Source: an uncultured Lachnospiraceae bacterium
Lineage (GTDB): Bacteria > Bacillota > Clostridia > Lachnospirales > Lachnospiraceae
DNA: 5,564 nucleotides
Reading direction: 5' to 3'
Assembly (NCBI GenBank): GCA_937877165.1
Contig: CALEFO010000101.1
Location: 1 to 5,564 of the forward strand
Within the stretch, counting starts at the first letter, position 1; each line of letters opens with the position of its first letter. The notes under the pieces were generated by a model. That model was given only the letters and a program-made list of their open reading frames with translations, did no database searches and was not told the DNA's origin. Of this stretch, positions 1-5,564 are shown piece by piece. The translations under genes were made by a program, and so were the position numbers.

Positions 1-1105
1 CGAGCTTTCGCCGTCCCATTTTCTGCAGGCTCCCGGTGAGGCCTCGTGCGGAAACACCCGTAAAGTTCCGGATCTCCGCCAGCGATGCCGTGCCGCCTGC
101 GAGTTTCAGATACAGGAGAATCTGCACATCCCTCTCCTCCAGATCATACCCCTTCATCAGGCGTTCCAGCGTATTCTCCAGCAGGCGGTCCTCGTAGAAA
201 TTCAGGGCAAACGGGTTGCCCTCCATCTTCGGATCAAACCTTGCATCAATGCGATCCTGCCCCAGCTTTCTGTCCGGAGCTACGGGATTCACACCGCCAT
301 CCTTTGCAAAATTCAGAAGGAACGAATAAATCACCGGGCTCCGCAGCAGATATCCGCCTTCCTTGTAGATATCCTTATAAAAGCCCCGGTAATATTCAAT
401 GACATTCAGCTTCATCCGAACCGTACGGCTGATGCTGGCACCGCCCTGCGCAACCAGAGAGCCCTCTGTTTTCACATAGTAGTAAACAGGGACCTTCAGC
501 GCATAGATGTGATCCGTGTGGAGTACATACTCCATGTTGAAAATAAAGTCTTCCGCCCAGTCCAGCTTCGCATCCATGCGGAGCTGATGCTCTTCAATGA
601 TGCTGCGCCGGAAAAACTTGTTCCACAAGACGCCATAATAAAAATCCGCGGGGTTGCGCATCATTTCATCCGCATACTCCTCACGGGTCAGAAGTTTCTC
701 CTCTTCGATATCTCCCTTCTGCGACATCTTCTCCCCAATGACACGGTAGAAATCCGCAATCACCATGTCACAGGACGGGTTGTCCTCCATCGCCCGCACA
801 AAAAGTCTCGTCGCGTCCGGCGAAATCCAGTCATCCGCATCCAGAAACTGAATATACTTTCCCCTCGCCCGGTCCAAAGCCTGGTTTCTCGTATCCGATA
901 CCCCGGAATTCGGCTTGTGCACAGCAATGACCCGCGGATCCTTTGCCGCATAGCCATCAATGATTGCCGCCGTGCCATCGCGGCTTCCGTCATCCATCAC
1001 CAGAAGTTCAAAATCCGTATAGGTCTGATTCAGGATGCTCTCCATGCACCGTCTGATCGTATTCTCTGCATTGTACACAGGTACAATGATACTGACTGCT
1101 GCCAT
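1..1105 (-). CDS. Family 2 glycosyltransferase with C-terminal MarR-like winged-helix segment (C-terminus cut by window edge)
   Basis: 368 codons are visible from the ATG at 1105 and the frame is still open at the left edge, so the stop is outside the window. The N-terminus (AAVSIIVPVYNAENTIRRC) is the classic GT-A/GT2 opening. Also visible are DDGSRDGT (residues 38-45) for nucleotide-sugar binding, the DxD metal motif in FLDADDW (D89, D91), and WAEDF (183-187), whose Asp186 is the likely catalytic base. Such enzymes transfer sugar from a nucleotide-sugar to a surface glycan, polysaccharide or lipid acceptor at the cytoplasmic membrane face; the acceptor here cannot be told. No membrane segment is visible. 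Residues 210-320 are a helical region after the GT fold. Residues about 320-368 (LEERDVQILLYLKLAG, then VSARGLTGSLQKM) resemble the MarR helix-turn-helix. GAGG at 1116-1113 lies 7 bases before the ATG. It follows the DUF4317 gene by 37 bases, probably in the same operon. GT2 assignment is firm; the wHTH is inference. Confidence 0.93.
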   Translation of the reverse strand, partial: MAAVSIIVPVYNAENTIRRCMESILNQTYTDFELLVMDDGSRDGTAAIIDGYAAKDPRVIAVHKPNSGVSDTRNQALDRARGKYIQFLDADDWISPDATRLFVRAMEDNPSCDMVIADFYRVIGEKMSQKGDIEEEKLLTREEYADEMMRNPADFYYGVLWNKFFRRSIIEEHQLRMDAKLDWAEDFIFNMEYVLHTDHIYALKVPVYYYVKTEGSLVAQGGASISRTVRMKLNVIEYYRGFYKDIYKEGGYLLRSPVIYSFLLNFAKDGGVNPVAPDRKLGQDRIDARFDPKMEGNPFALNFYEDRLLENTLERLMKGYDLEERDVQILLYLKLAGGTASLAEIRNFTGVSARGLTGSLQKMGRRKL

Positions 1106-1112
1106 ATGTATA

Positions 1113-1123
1113 CCTCGCTGAGG
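1113..1123 (-). promoter_or_regulatory. Ribosome binding site of the glycosyltransferase within a small hairpin
   Basis: On the minus strand CCTC AGC GAGG forms a 4-pair hairpin whose 3' arm (1116-1113) is the GAGG ribosome binding site of the glycosyltransferase, 7 bases before its ATG. The stem is short and the triloop tight, so any effect on translation would be modest. Confidence 0.4.
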
Positions 1124-1142
1124 CAAAATCCACGTTCAAGTA

Positions 1143-2354
1143 TTACATGCTTATATGCAGGAGGCTTTCATCCTGCAGAATCTCTCCGCGTTCGTCGGAT
1201 CCGGCCCCTTCATCTTCCCTCTTCTCCTGCCGCGTTGTCAAAAGCCGGATGCCGTTCAGCTCGATGTCATCCTGCACCGGAATCAGAATGTATTCTCTTC
1301 CGTCAATGACCTTCGTCGTGATCATGGAAGACATTTCCGACTTCACCGAAATCTTCACACTGGGCGATTTGATCTCCATCACCGTCCGCCCAGCGATGTT
1401 CTCCGCCCGGAAGGTCTTGCCCTCGCCGACCTCCTGATCATAGGCTTCCTCAAACTGCTCCAGCGCCTTTGGCGCAATTCCGGTATCGTTCAGAATCCTC
1501 CGCACCTCTGTTTTGCCGAGCTCCAGCGGCTCCTCGCTGTCCTCGTTTTGCTTTACCATCTCATCCAGAGCGTCCGTCAGATTCTTCACGTTCTCAAAAT
1601 CGCAGTCGCGGCCGAGCGTCTGCTCCACCAGCCCCGTGAACAGCTCCTTCTGCACCGATTCCGTGACTGGCATGTCTCCGCCGATGAGACCGTCCATCAG
1701 CTCCGGATGACGCTCGTCCTCCTTCTTCGCATAGTACAGAATGGAGTGAATATCCGCGCCGCGGTCGTGGAATGCCGGGTACAGAAAGCCCAGCTCCGGC
1801 ATCTGCACGCCGAGATCACTTCTCTTGTTGATAAAGCTTAATGTCTCCTCATCGTAGCAGAGGCCCTCCTTGACCTCGACCACCGGGCAAATGCAGCACA
1901 CCATAAAGGAATACACGTTCTCACTGGCATCATCCATGTCAATTCCATCTGAGGTTCTGCCCGGCACATCATATACGCCGTGCGCCAGAACGATCAGATG
2001 ACGTCCTGCCAAATCCAGATTCTCCAGAATGTGCGTGAAAAACTCATTGTTCAGCTCTTCATCCGTGTAATCCGACTGGAGCATCCGGAACATCATGTCC
2101 TGCTTGCCGCCCGCGTTCTCTTCCTGCAGCGGGAATTCCATGGTGAACAGGTTCTTGCCGATCTTTCCGGTCAAAGTCTTCCGGAAAAGCTCGCAATATT
2201 TCTCCAATTCCTCTTCCTGCAGTGCGCGGAAGGTCTGCTTCAGCTGCGTAATGATCGTTCCGTCCTCCGCAACAAAGCAGCCAGTCATCCGGTCGATGAC
2301 ACACCGGTCCTTGGTCATGGTTTTTCTGATTTCCTGTATTTCCTTGCGATCCAT
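1143..2354 (-). CDS. DUF4317 family protein, function unknown
   Basis: A 403-residue soluble protein with no signal peptide or membrane segment. I recognise the DUF4317 family from the opening (MDRKEIQEIRKTMTKDRCVI, then TGCFV), from FRKTLTGKIGKNLFTMEFPL (58-76), from the MVCCICPV cysteine cluster (151-158), and from PELGFLYPAFHDRGADIHSILYY (186-208), read as two consecutive blocks. The length is about usual for the family as I remember it. No catalytic activity is established that I know of. C153, C154 and C156 could be redox-active or metal-binding, but that is speculation. Residues 376-403 form a charged, probably disordered tail. The ATG at 2354 is preceded by GAAGAGG (2365-2359) with a short 4-base spacer. 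It lies 93 bases after the LOG-like gene and 37 before the glycosyltransferase. Long open frames on the opposite strand here have no family-like features and are shadows. The family call is fairly sure; no function is proposed. Confidence 0.9.
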   Translation of the reverse strand: MDRKEIQEIRKTMTKDRCVIDRMTGCFVAEDGTIITQLKQTFRALQEEELEKYCELFRKTLTGKIGKNLFTMEFPLQEENAGGKQDMMFRMLQSDYTDEELNNEFFTHILENLDLAGRHLIVLAHGVYDVPGRTSDGIDMDDASENVYSFMVCCICPVVEVKEGLCYDEETLSFINKRSDLGVQMPELGFLYPAFHDRGADIHSILYYAKKEDERHPELMDGLIGGDMPVTESVQKELFTGLVEQTLGRDCDFENVKNLTDALDEMVKQNEDSEEPLELGKTEVRRILNDTGIAPKALEQFEEAYDQEVGEGKTFRAENIAGRTVMEIKSPSVKISVKSEMSSMITTKVIDGREYILIPVQDDIELNGIRLLTTRQEKREDEGAGSDERGEILQDESLLHISM

Positions 2355-2392
2355 GTTTCCTCTTCTTTCTTACACTTATCCTGAGAACAAGC

Positions 2393-2444
2393 AAGGCCTG
2401 TTGCACCTCGCCTCCGGCCTTTGTTTTCCCACCATCGGAAAACA
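2393..2444 (-). other. Two hairpins in the spacer between the LOG-like and DUF4317 genes
   Basis: Directly after the LOG-like stop, 2422-2429 and 2437-2444 form a perfect 8-pair stem (TGTTTTCC/GGAAAACA) with a 7-base loop. Next, 2393-2398 and 2416-2421 form a perfect 6-pair stem (AAGGCC/GGCCTT) with a 17-base loop. On the minus strand neither is followed by a run of T, so neither is a good rho-independent terminator. They could be a weak pause site, an mRNA-stability element, or chance. Confidence 0.4.
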
Positions 2445-2447
2445 TAG

Positions 2448-3014
2448 TCAGGATCTGCCGCGATGTGCCTCCTCCTCAATCTGCTCCAGAACATCTTCCA
2501 CGCTTTCCGCAAAAAAAAGGCGCTCCAACATTTCCGGCAGCATGAAGCCTTCCTTCATCATCGTCTGATACATGCTCTGGAGCGGACGATAGTAGCCGTC
2601 CAGGCTGCATAGAATGCACTTTTTGGCATGCTGGTCGAGCGTTGCCAGAGAAAAAGCCTCCGTGATTTCCTCCAGAGTCCCCGGTCCTCCCGGCATTGCG
2701 ATGTAAATATCCGCAAGCTCCAGCATTTTTGCCTTTCTCGAGGACATCGAATCCGTCACGATCATCTGCGTCAGGTCCTTTTTCTGCCAGCCGCGATCCA
2801 CCATAAACTGCGGAATGACACCAATGATGGAATTCTCCCGGTCACCCGCACTTTTCTGGACGCTTTCTGCCACAATCCCCATCGTGCCGAGAGCTCCCGC
2901 ACCATAAATCAGCGTATGCCCATGACTGCCGATGTAAGTTCCGATCTTTTCCGCGGCCTCCCGGTATTTGTCCCCGTTGCCAGGCTTTGCCCCGCAGTAA
3001 ACTGCTATTTTCAT
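2448..3014 (-). CDS. LOG family protein (TIGR00730/YvdD-like, cytokinin-riboside-5'-monophosphate phosphoribohydrolase-like)
   Basis: A 188-residue Rossmann-fold protein that runs the full usual length for bacterial LOG proteins (about 180-200). In order: beta strand and turn MKIAVYCGAKPGNGDKY (1-17), nucleotide-binding YGAGALGTMGIVAE (37-50), SSRKAKM (91-97) with the active-site Arg93, and the signature PGGPGTLEE (108-116) with catalytic Glu116. Enzymes with this PGGxGTxxE signature were long misnamed lysine decarboxylases; characterised members hydrolyse the N-glycosidic bond of nucleoside 5'-monophosphates, releasing base and ribose 5-phosphate. The substrate here is unknown; nucleotide salvage or clearance of damaged nucleotides is plausible in a bacterium. 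The start at 3014 is supported by GGAG (3023-3020), 5 bases upstream. It lies 58 bases after the HAD gene, in the same direction, and was probably co-transcribed. All key residues are present. Confidence 0.93.
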   Translation of the reverse strand: MKIAVYCGAKPGNGDKYREAAEKIGTYIGSHGHTLIYGAGALGTMGIVAESVQKSAGDRENSIIGVIPQFMVDRGWQKKDLTQMIVTDSMSSRKAKMLELADIYIAMPGGPGTLEEITEAFSLATLDQHAKKCILCSLDGYYRPLQSMYQTMMKEGFMLPEMLERLFFAESVEDVLEQIEEEAHRGRS

Positions 3015-3072
3015 CCTCTCTCCATCTTTCTGTCCGTCTCATCCGGAATGAATTCTCTCTGTCAGAAATCCA

Positions 3073-3729
3073 TCATTTCCCTGTTTCCTCTTCCTGCAGA
3101 ATCTCTTCGATTCTTCCCTGACGGATCTTCTCCAGATCCTCAAGCAGACTTTCCTGCGAAAAGACCTGTTTCCCGTGAATCCCGCAGGCCTGCGCTCCCA
3201 GAATGTTCTCCCGACGGTCATCAAAGAACAGACATTCCGCCGGGTTCAAATGATAGCGCCGCAAAAGCTCCTGATAAATCGGGGGCTCCGGTTTTCCCTC
3301 ATGAATTTCAAAGGAAACTACCCTTCCATCCAGGTCCTTCATAAAATCTGCATATTGCGTATGCTTGTAGAACAGTTCCTCCGGATAATTGGAAAGAAGG
3401 TAAATTCCATATCCCTGCTGTTTCAGGATGTGAACCAGCTCCCAGACTCTGATTCTCGGAAGATGCATGTACTCTCCATGCCCGACAAAGTCTGCGATCA
3501 CTTTCGCGTCCTCCGGGTATTCCTCTCCCAGTTCCCCGGCAACCTGCTGCCCGTCCTTATTGCCAAGGTCAAATTCGTGCCAAAGCTGCTTCGGATCATC
3601 GAACATCTCCGCACCAATTCGGTCCACATCCTCTGGTTTTACACCAAGCGCCTGTAAAAAGTCCCGCCAGCGATACTGAATCAGTACATCGCCCAGATCA
3701 AAGACAAGATTTCTGATGTTGTTATTCAT
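3073..3729 (-). CDS. HAD-superfamily hydrolase, subfamily IA (YihX-like phosphatase)
   Basis: A 218-residue cytoplasmic protein with all four HAD motifs. Motif I is LVFDLGDVLI with nucleophile Asp11. Motif II is LLSNYPEE with Ser113. Motif III is EGKPEPPIYQ with Lys146. Motif IV is FFDDRRENILGAQ with Asp170/Asp171 and Asn175. Residues about 18-90 form the helical C1 cap. Position 13, normally the general acid/base Asp, is Gly; the same DLGxV pattern occurs in the YihX group (glucose-1-phosphate/FMN-type phosphatases), so this does not mean loss of activity. The expected reaction is hydrolysis of a small phosphate ester; the substrate cannot be read from sequence. The start is well placed: AGGGG (3741-3737) sits 7 bases before the ATG. 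The gap to the aminopeptidase stop is only 15 bases, so the ribosome binding site nearly abuts the upstream stop, strong evidence of co-transcription. Confidence 0.93.
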   Translation of the reverse strand: MNNNIRNLVFDLGDVLIQYRWRDFLQALGVKPEDVDRIGAEMFDDPKQLWHEFDLGNKDGQQVAGELGEEYPEDAKVIADFVGHGEYMHLPRIRVWELVHILKQQGYGIYLLSNYPEELFYKHTQYADFMKDLDGRVVSFEIHEGKPEPPIYQELLRRYHLNPAECLFFDDRRENILGAQACGIHGKQVFSQESLLEDLEKIRQGRIEEILQEEETGK

Positions 3730-3744
3730 GTGTTATCCCCTGTT

Positions 3745-5154
3745 TTATCCAAAATTCAGCTGGTAGCTCCCGTCGCCCTTCCCTCTCACTGCTCCGGAGA
3801 AAAAGACTTCGCAGGCTCTCGCCAGATATTCCGTATCCCATACGCCCGCCGTCTCATAAGAGGAATGCATCGCAAGCTGCGCCAGCCCGATGTCCACCGT
3901 ATTGAGCGACAGCTGCGATGTGGAGAGATTGCCCAGCGTAGATCCGCCCAACAAATCCGAGCGGTTGTAAAAAATCTGTACCGGCACCTTGGCTTTCCTG
4001 CAGATTTCCTTCATCACCGCACCTGAAACCGCATCGGTTGTGTATTTCTGATTCGCGCTGTATTTGATCACGATACCGCCGTTCGGAACCGGTCTGTGGG
4101 ACGGATCCTCTAACTCCGGATGATTCGGATGGACCGCATGAGCATTGTCCGCCGAGATCATAAAGCTCGACGAAAGGCTCTCCATAAACTCCCTGCGGCT
4201 TCTGCCAAGCTCCGTGCTGATCCGCTCCAGTGTACAGCGAAGGAAGGAGGAGTCTGCTCCCTGCTTCGTCATGCTGCCCACTTCTTCATTATCAAATGCA
4301 CAGTACACATCAATGCTCTCAGACGGCTTTGCCGCAAGAAATCCGCAAAGGGTTCCATAGGCACACTGAAGATCATCCAGGCGTCCGCTGGAAAGAAACT
4401 CTTCGTTCAAGCCAAGGACAGCAGCCTTCTCCCGGTTGTACAGATACAGGTCCGTATCCACAATGTCCTCCACAGAAACTCCTGTCTCTTTGGCAATCAG
4501 TCTCCGGAATACGGTTCCAGGATCTGTATTTTTCCCATTTTCTCTCCCCGCAATTCCGTCATCTTCCGCACATTCGCAGTCAGAGACACCGCTTTGTATC
4601 AGAAGGTCCGGATCTCCTGCCAGGAGCGGTCGGAGATCCTGCTTCATATCCCAACGATAGCCATCATTGATCTCACGATTCATGTGGATTGCCACATTCG
4701 GAATAATCATAAGATCCCGGTCGATATTCAGGAGTCTCGTTTCAATCCCGTTTTCCGTACGGACAATCACCCGTCCTGCCACGGACAGCGGACGGTCCAG
4801 CCACGGGGCCAGAAGCATTCCGCCATATTTCTCCACATTCAGCGTAACATACCGGTTTTCTACCACGATCTCCGCATTGCTCTTGATTCGGAAGGTCGGA
4901 GAGTCCAGGTGACTCGCCGCAATGTTATAACCAGCATTCTTTTCCTGCTCCGGAATGCGGAATGCAATCACGGCAGAACCGTTTCTCGTCACAAAATAGT
5001 TCCCGCCCGGAGTCAGGCTCCAGTCCGCACCTTCCATGCACTCGGTATAGCCCCGCTCCAGCAGGATTCGGCGGATGTTCTCCGCTGCAAAAAGCGCCAC
5101 CGGACTTTCATCCAAAAACTTCACCAGGCCTTTTGTAATTTCAGATACACTCAT
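3745..5154 (-). CDS. apeB: M18 family zinc aminopeptidase (aspartyl aminopeptidase/aminopeptidase I type)
   Basis: A 469-residue cytosolic metallopeptidase that removes N-terminal residues, often acidic ones, from peptides. The di-zinc ligands and catalytic residues of M18 are all visible: SHLDSP (His82, Asp84), SGRLDDL (Asp260), FDNEEVGS (catalytic Glu290, metal Glu291), SADNAHAVHPNH (Asp336) and AMHSSYE (His430). The N-terminal peptidase part is split by the dimerisation domain (roughly 90-230), as in the family. I chose the ATG at 5154 because the protein then begins MSVSEITKGLVKFLDESPVA, a typical M18 start. A GTG at 5271 would add 39 residues with no family resemblance and lies upstream of the promoter at 5209-5201. 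The ribosome binding site is weak (AGAGAA-like, just upstream). Residues about 190-212 form an acidic, low-complexity stretch, probably a surface loop. It is the first gene of the apparent operon. The symbol is by family analogy only; the exact specificity is unproven. Confidence 0.95.
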   Translation of the reverse strand: MSVSEITKGLVKFLDESPVALFAAENIRRILLERGYTECMEGADWSLTPGGNYFVTRNGSAVIAFRIPEQEKNAGYNIAASHLDSPTFRIKSNAEIVVENRYVTLNVEKYGGMLLAPWLDRPLSVAGRVIVRTENGIETRLLNIDRDLMIIPNVAIHMNREINDGYRWDMKQDLRPLLAGDPDLLIQSGVSDCECAEDDGIAGRENGKNTDPGTVFRRLIAKETGVSVEDIVDTDLYLYNREKAAVLGLNEEFLSSGRLDDLQCAYGTLCGFLAAKPSESIDVYCAFDNEEVGSMTKQGADSSFLRCTLERISTELGRSRREFMESLSSSFMISADNAHAVHPNHPELEDPSHRPVPNGGIVIKYSANQKYTTDAVSGAVMKEICRKAKVPVQIFYNRSDLLGGSTLGNLSTSQLSLNTVDIGLAQLAMHSSYETAGVWDTEYLARACEVFFSGAVRGKGDGSYQLNFG

Positions 5155-5200
5155 CACTTTCTCTGCTTCCCATCTGCCCGTCTGTTTGCGGACTTTTCCT

Positions 5201-5209
5201 ATTATATCA
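5201..5209 (-). promoter_or_regulatory. Extended -10 sigma-A-type promoter for the M18-led operon
   Basis: On the minus strand TGATATAAT is a perfect TGn plus TATAAT extended -10. The -35 region is poor: at 17-18 base spacing only GGAATC or TGGAAT is present, which fits extended -10 promoters needing little -35 contact. Transcription would start near 5195, leaving a leader of about 40 bases before the ATG at 5154. Because the promoter lies inside the 39-codon N-terminal extension of the longer frame, it also argues for the shorter protein. It is the only strong promoter match I found among the upstream gaps of the five genes. Confidence 0.7.
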
Positions 5210-5271
5210 AACTCCGCACACTCGATTCCATCTGAAGATCGCGGTTTGTATCTCTGCTCACGATTCCCCAC

Positions 5272-5524
5272 GCCATCGGAAAGTCAGAGGCGGGATGCTC
5301 ATATTGTCCGTGCAGGGAAGTTCTAAGGCTCGAACGCTTCTGCAGAACAGGCACGAAAAGTCCAAACTCGCCCATACATGCAGGAAAGCTTCACCCGCAA
5401 GCGGGGCCCGGCTTTCCTGCGGGCTCAGACAGATGGACTTTTCGCGCCTTTTGAAGCGTATCTTCGCCAAGAGCTTCCGCTGCACTCCCAGAAATCGCAT
5501 CCCTTCCTGCTGACTTTCCTTGGC
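5272..5524. repeat. Long nested imperfect inverted repeat (rod-like fold), possible structured RNA or palindromic element
   Basis: Plus-strand arms that pair, from outside inwards: 5272-5275/5521-5524; 5278-5287/5510-5519 (10 perfect); 5288-5290/5506-5508; 5292-5298/5497-5503 (7 perfect); an 11 by 11 internal loop; 5310-5320/5474-5485 (11 pairs, one bulge at 5479); 5322-5324/5470-5472; 5327-5329/5466-5468; 5334-5340/5453-5459 (7 perfect); 5349-5364/5434-5449 (15 of 16, the exception 5353/5445 being G.U on the minus strand); 5370-5373/5421-5424; 5380-5389/5411-5420 (10 perfect); and a terminal 5394-5397/5402-5405 hairpin whose minus-strand loop is CUUG. About 80 pairs share one axis. Mismatches give wobbles on both strands (plus-favouring at 5321/5473, 5379/5421, 5390/5410), so the transcribed strand is undecided. 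Short open frames across it on both strands show no protein family and are not called. It matches no RNA family I can recall. Confidence 0.8.
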
Positions 5525-5564
5525 TGATGTTCATGGCTGGGACAAGTGTAAGGAGCCGGTCTGT

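Noticed and set aside
509..1309. Plus-strand open frame of 266 codons opposite the glycosyltransferase and the end of DUF4317
   Set aside because: It spans two real minus-strand genes and their gap, and has no recognisable motif.
3015..3072. A -35-like CTGACA between the HAD and LOG-like genes
   Set aside because: At 16-18 bases downstream there is no acceptable -10, so it is not called a promoter.
2628..3344. Plus-strand open frame of 238 codons opposite the LOG-like and HAD genes
   Set aside because: It overlaps two genes with clear catalytic signatures on the other strand; composition is that of a reverse-complement shadow.
4120..5235. Long plus-strand open frame of 371 codons opposite the aminopeptidase
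   Set aside because: It is antisense to a gene with all M18 motifs; its translation is rich in Arg, His, Ser and Ile with no domain-like pattern, typical of a shadow frame.
5258..5513. Small open frames on both strands (80 codons minus, 72 codons plus) across the right-end palindrome
   Set aside because: They run through the inverted repeat, have no family resemblance, and the palindrome itself explains open frames on both strands.
5272..5524. Identification of the rod as 6S RNA, SRP RNA, a T-box or a known riboswitch
   Set aside because: None of the conserved sequences I can recall for these families is present; only the rod shape is loosely 6S-like.
1..5564. CRISPR array, tRNA or rRNA genes, transposase, attachment site
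   Set aside because: No regularly spaced direct repeats, tRNA-like fold, rRNA sequence or recombinase motif was seen on either strand.

Overview
The window looks like chromosomal DNA from a moderately GC-rich member of the Clostridia, most likely Lachnospiraceae. The clue is the gene content: a DUF4317 protein, a family I know mainly from Clostridia, sits in a compact one-strand operon with clear AGGGG/GGAG/GAGG-type ribosome binding sites. The assignment rests on recalled family resemblance, not on a search.

All five supported genes are on the minus strand, read from right to left. They are an M18 zinc aminopeptidase (5154-3745), a HAD-superfamily phosphatase-like hydrolase (3729-3073), a LOG/TIGR00730-type nucleotide phosphoribohydrolase-like protein (3014-2448), a DUF4317 protein of unknown function (2354-1143), and a family 2 glycosyltransferase (1105 to beyond the left edge). 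Gaps are 15, 58, 93 and 37 bases. An extended -10 promoter (TGATATAAT, 5209-5201) lies just upstream of the aminopeptidase, and no convincing rho-independent terminator lies between the genes. One transcript is therefore plausible, although the 93-base gap before DUF4317 holds two hairpins. The genes do not form one recognisable pathway: peptide salvage, phosphate-ester hydrolysis, nucleotide housekeeping, an unknown protein and glycan synthesis. They read as a loose housekeeping cluster.

Two things stand out. First, the gene-free right end (about 5272-5524) folds almost completely onto itself as one long imperfect inverted repeat: nested arms of 10, 7, 11, 7, 16 and 10 pairs share one axis and end in a small GC-rich hairpin. 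This suggests either a rod-shaped structured RNA or a palindromic dispersed element, and I cannot match it to a known family. Second, the glycosyltransferase carries, after its catalytic domain, a segment that reads like a MarR-type winged helix-turn-helix, an unusual fusion that is cut by the window edge.
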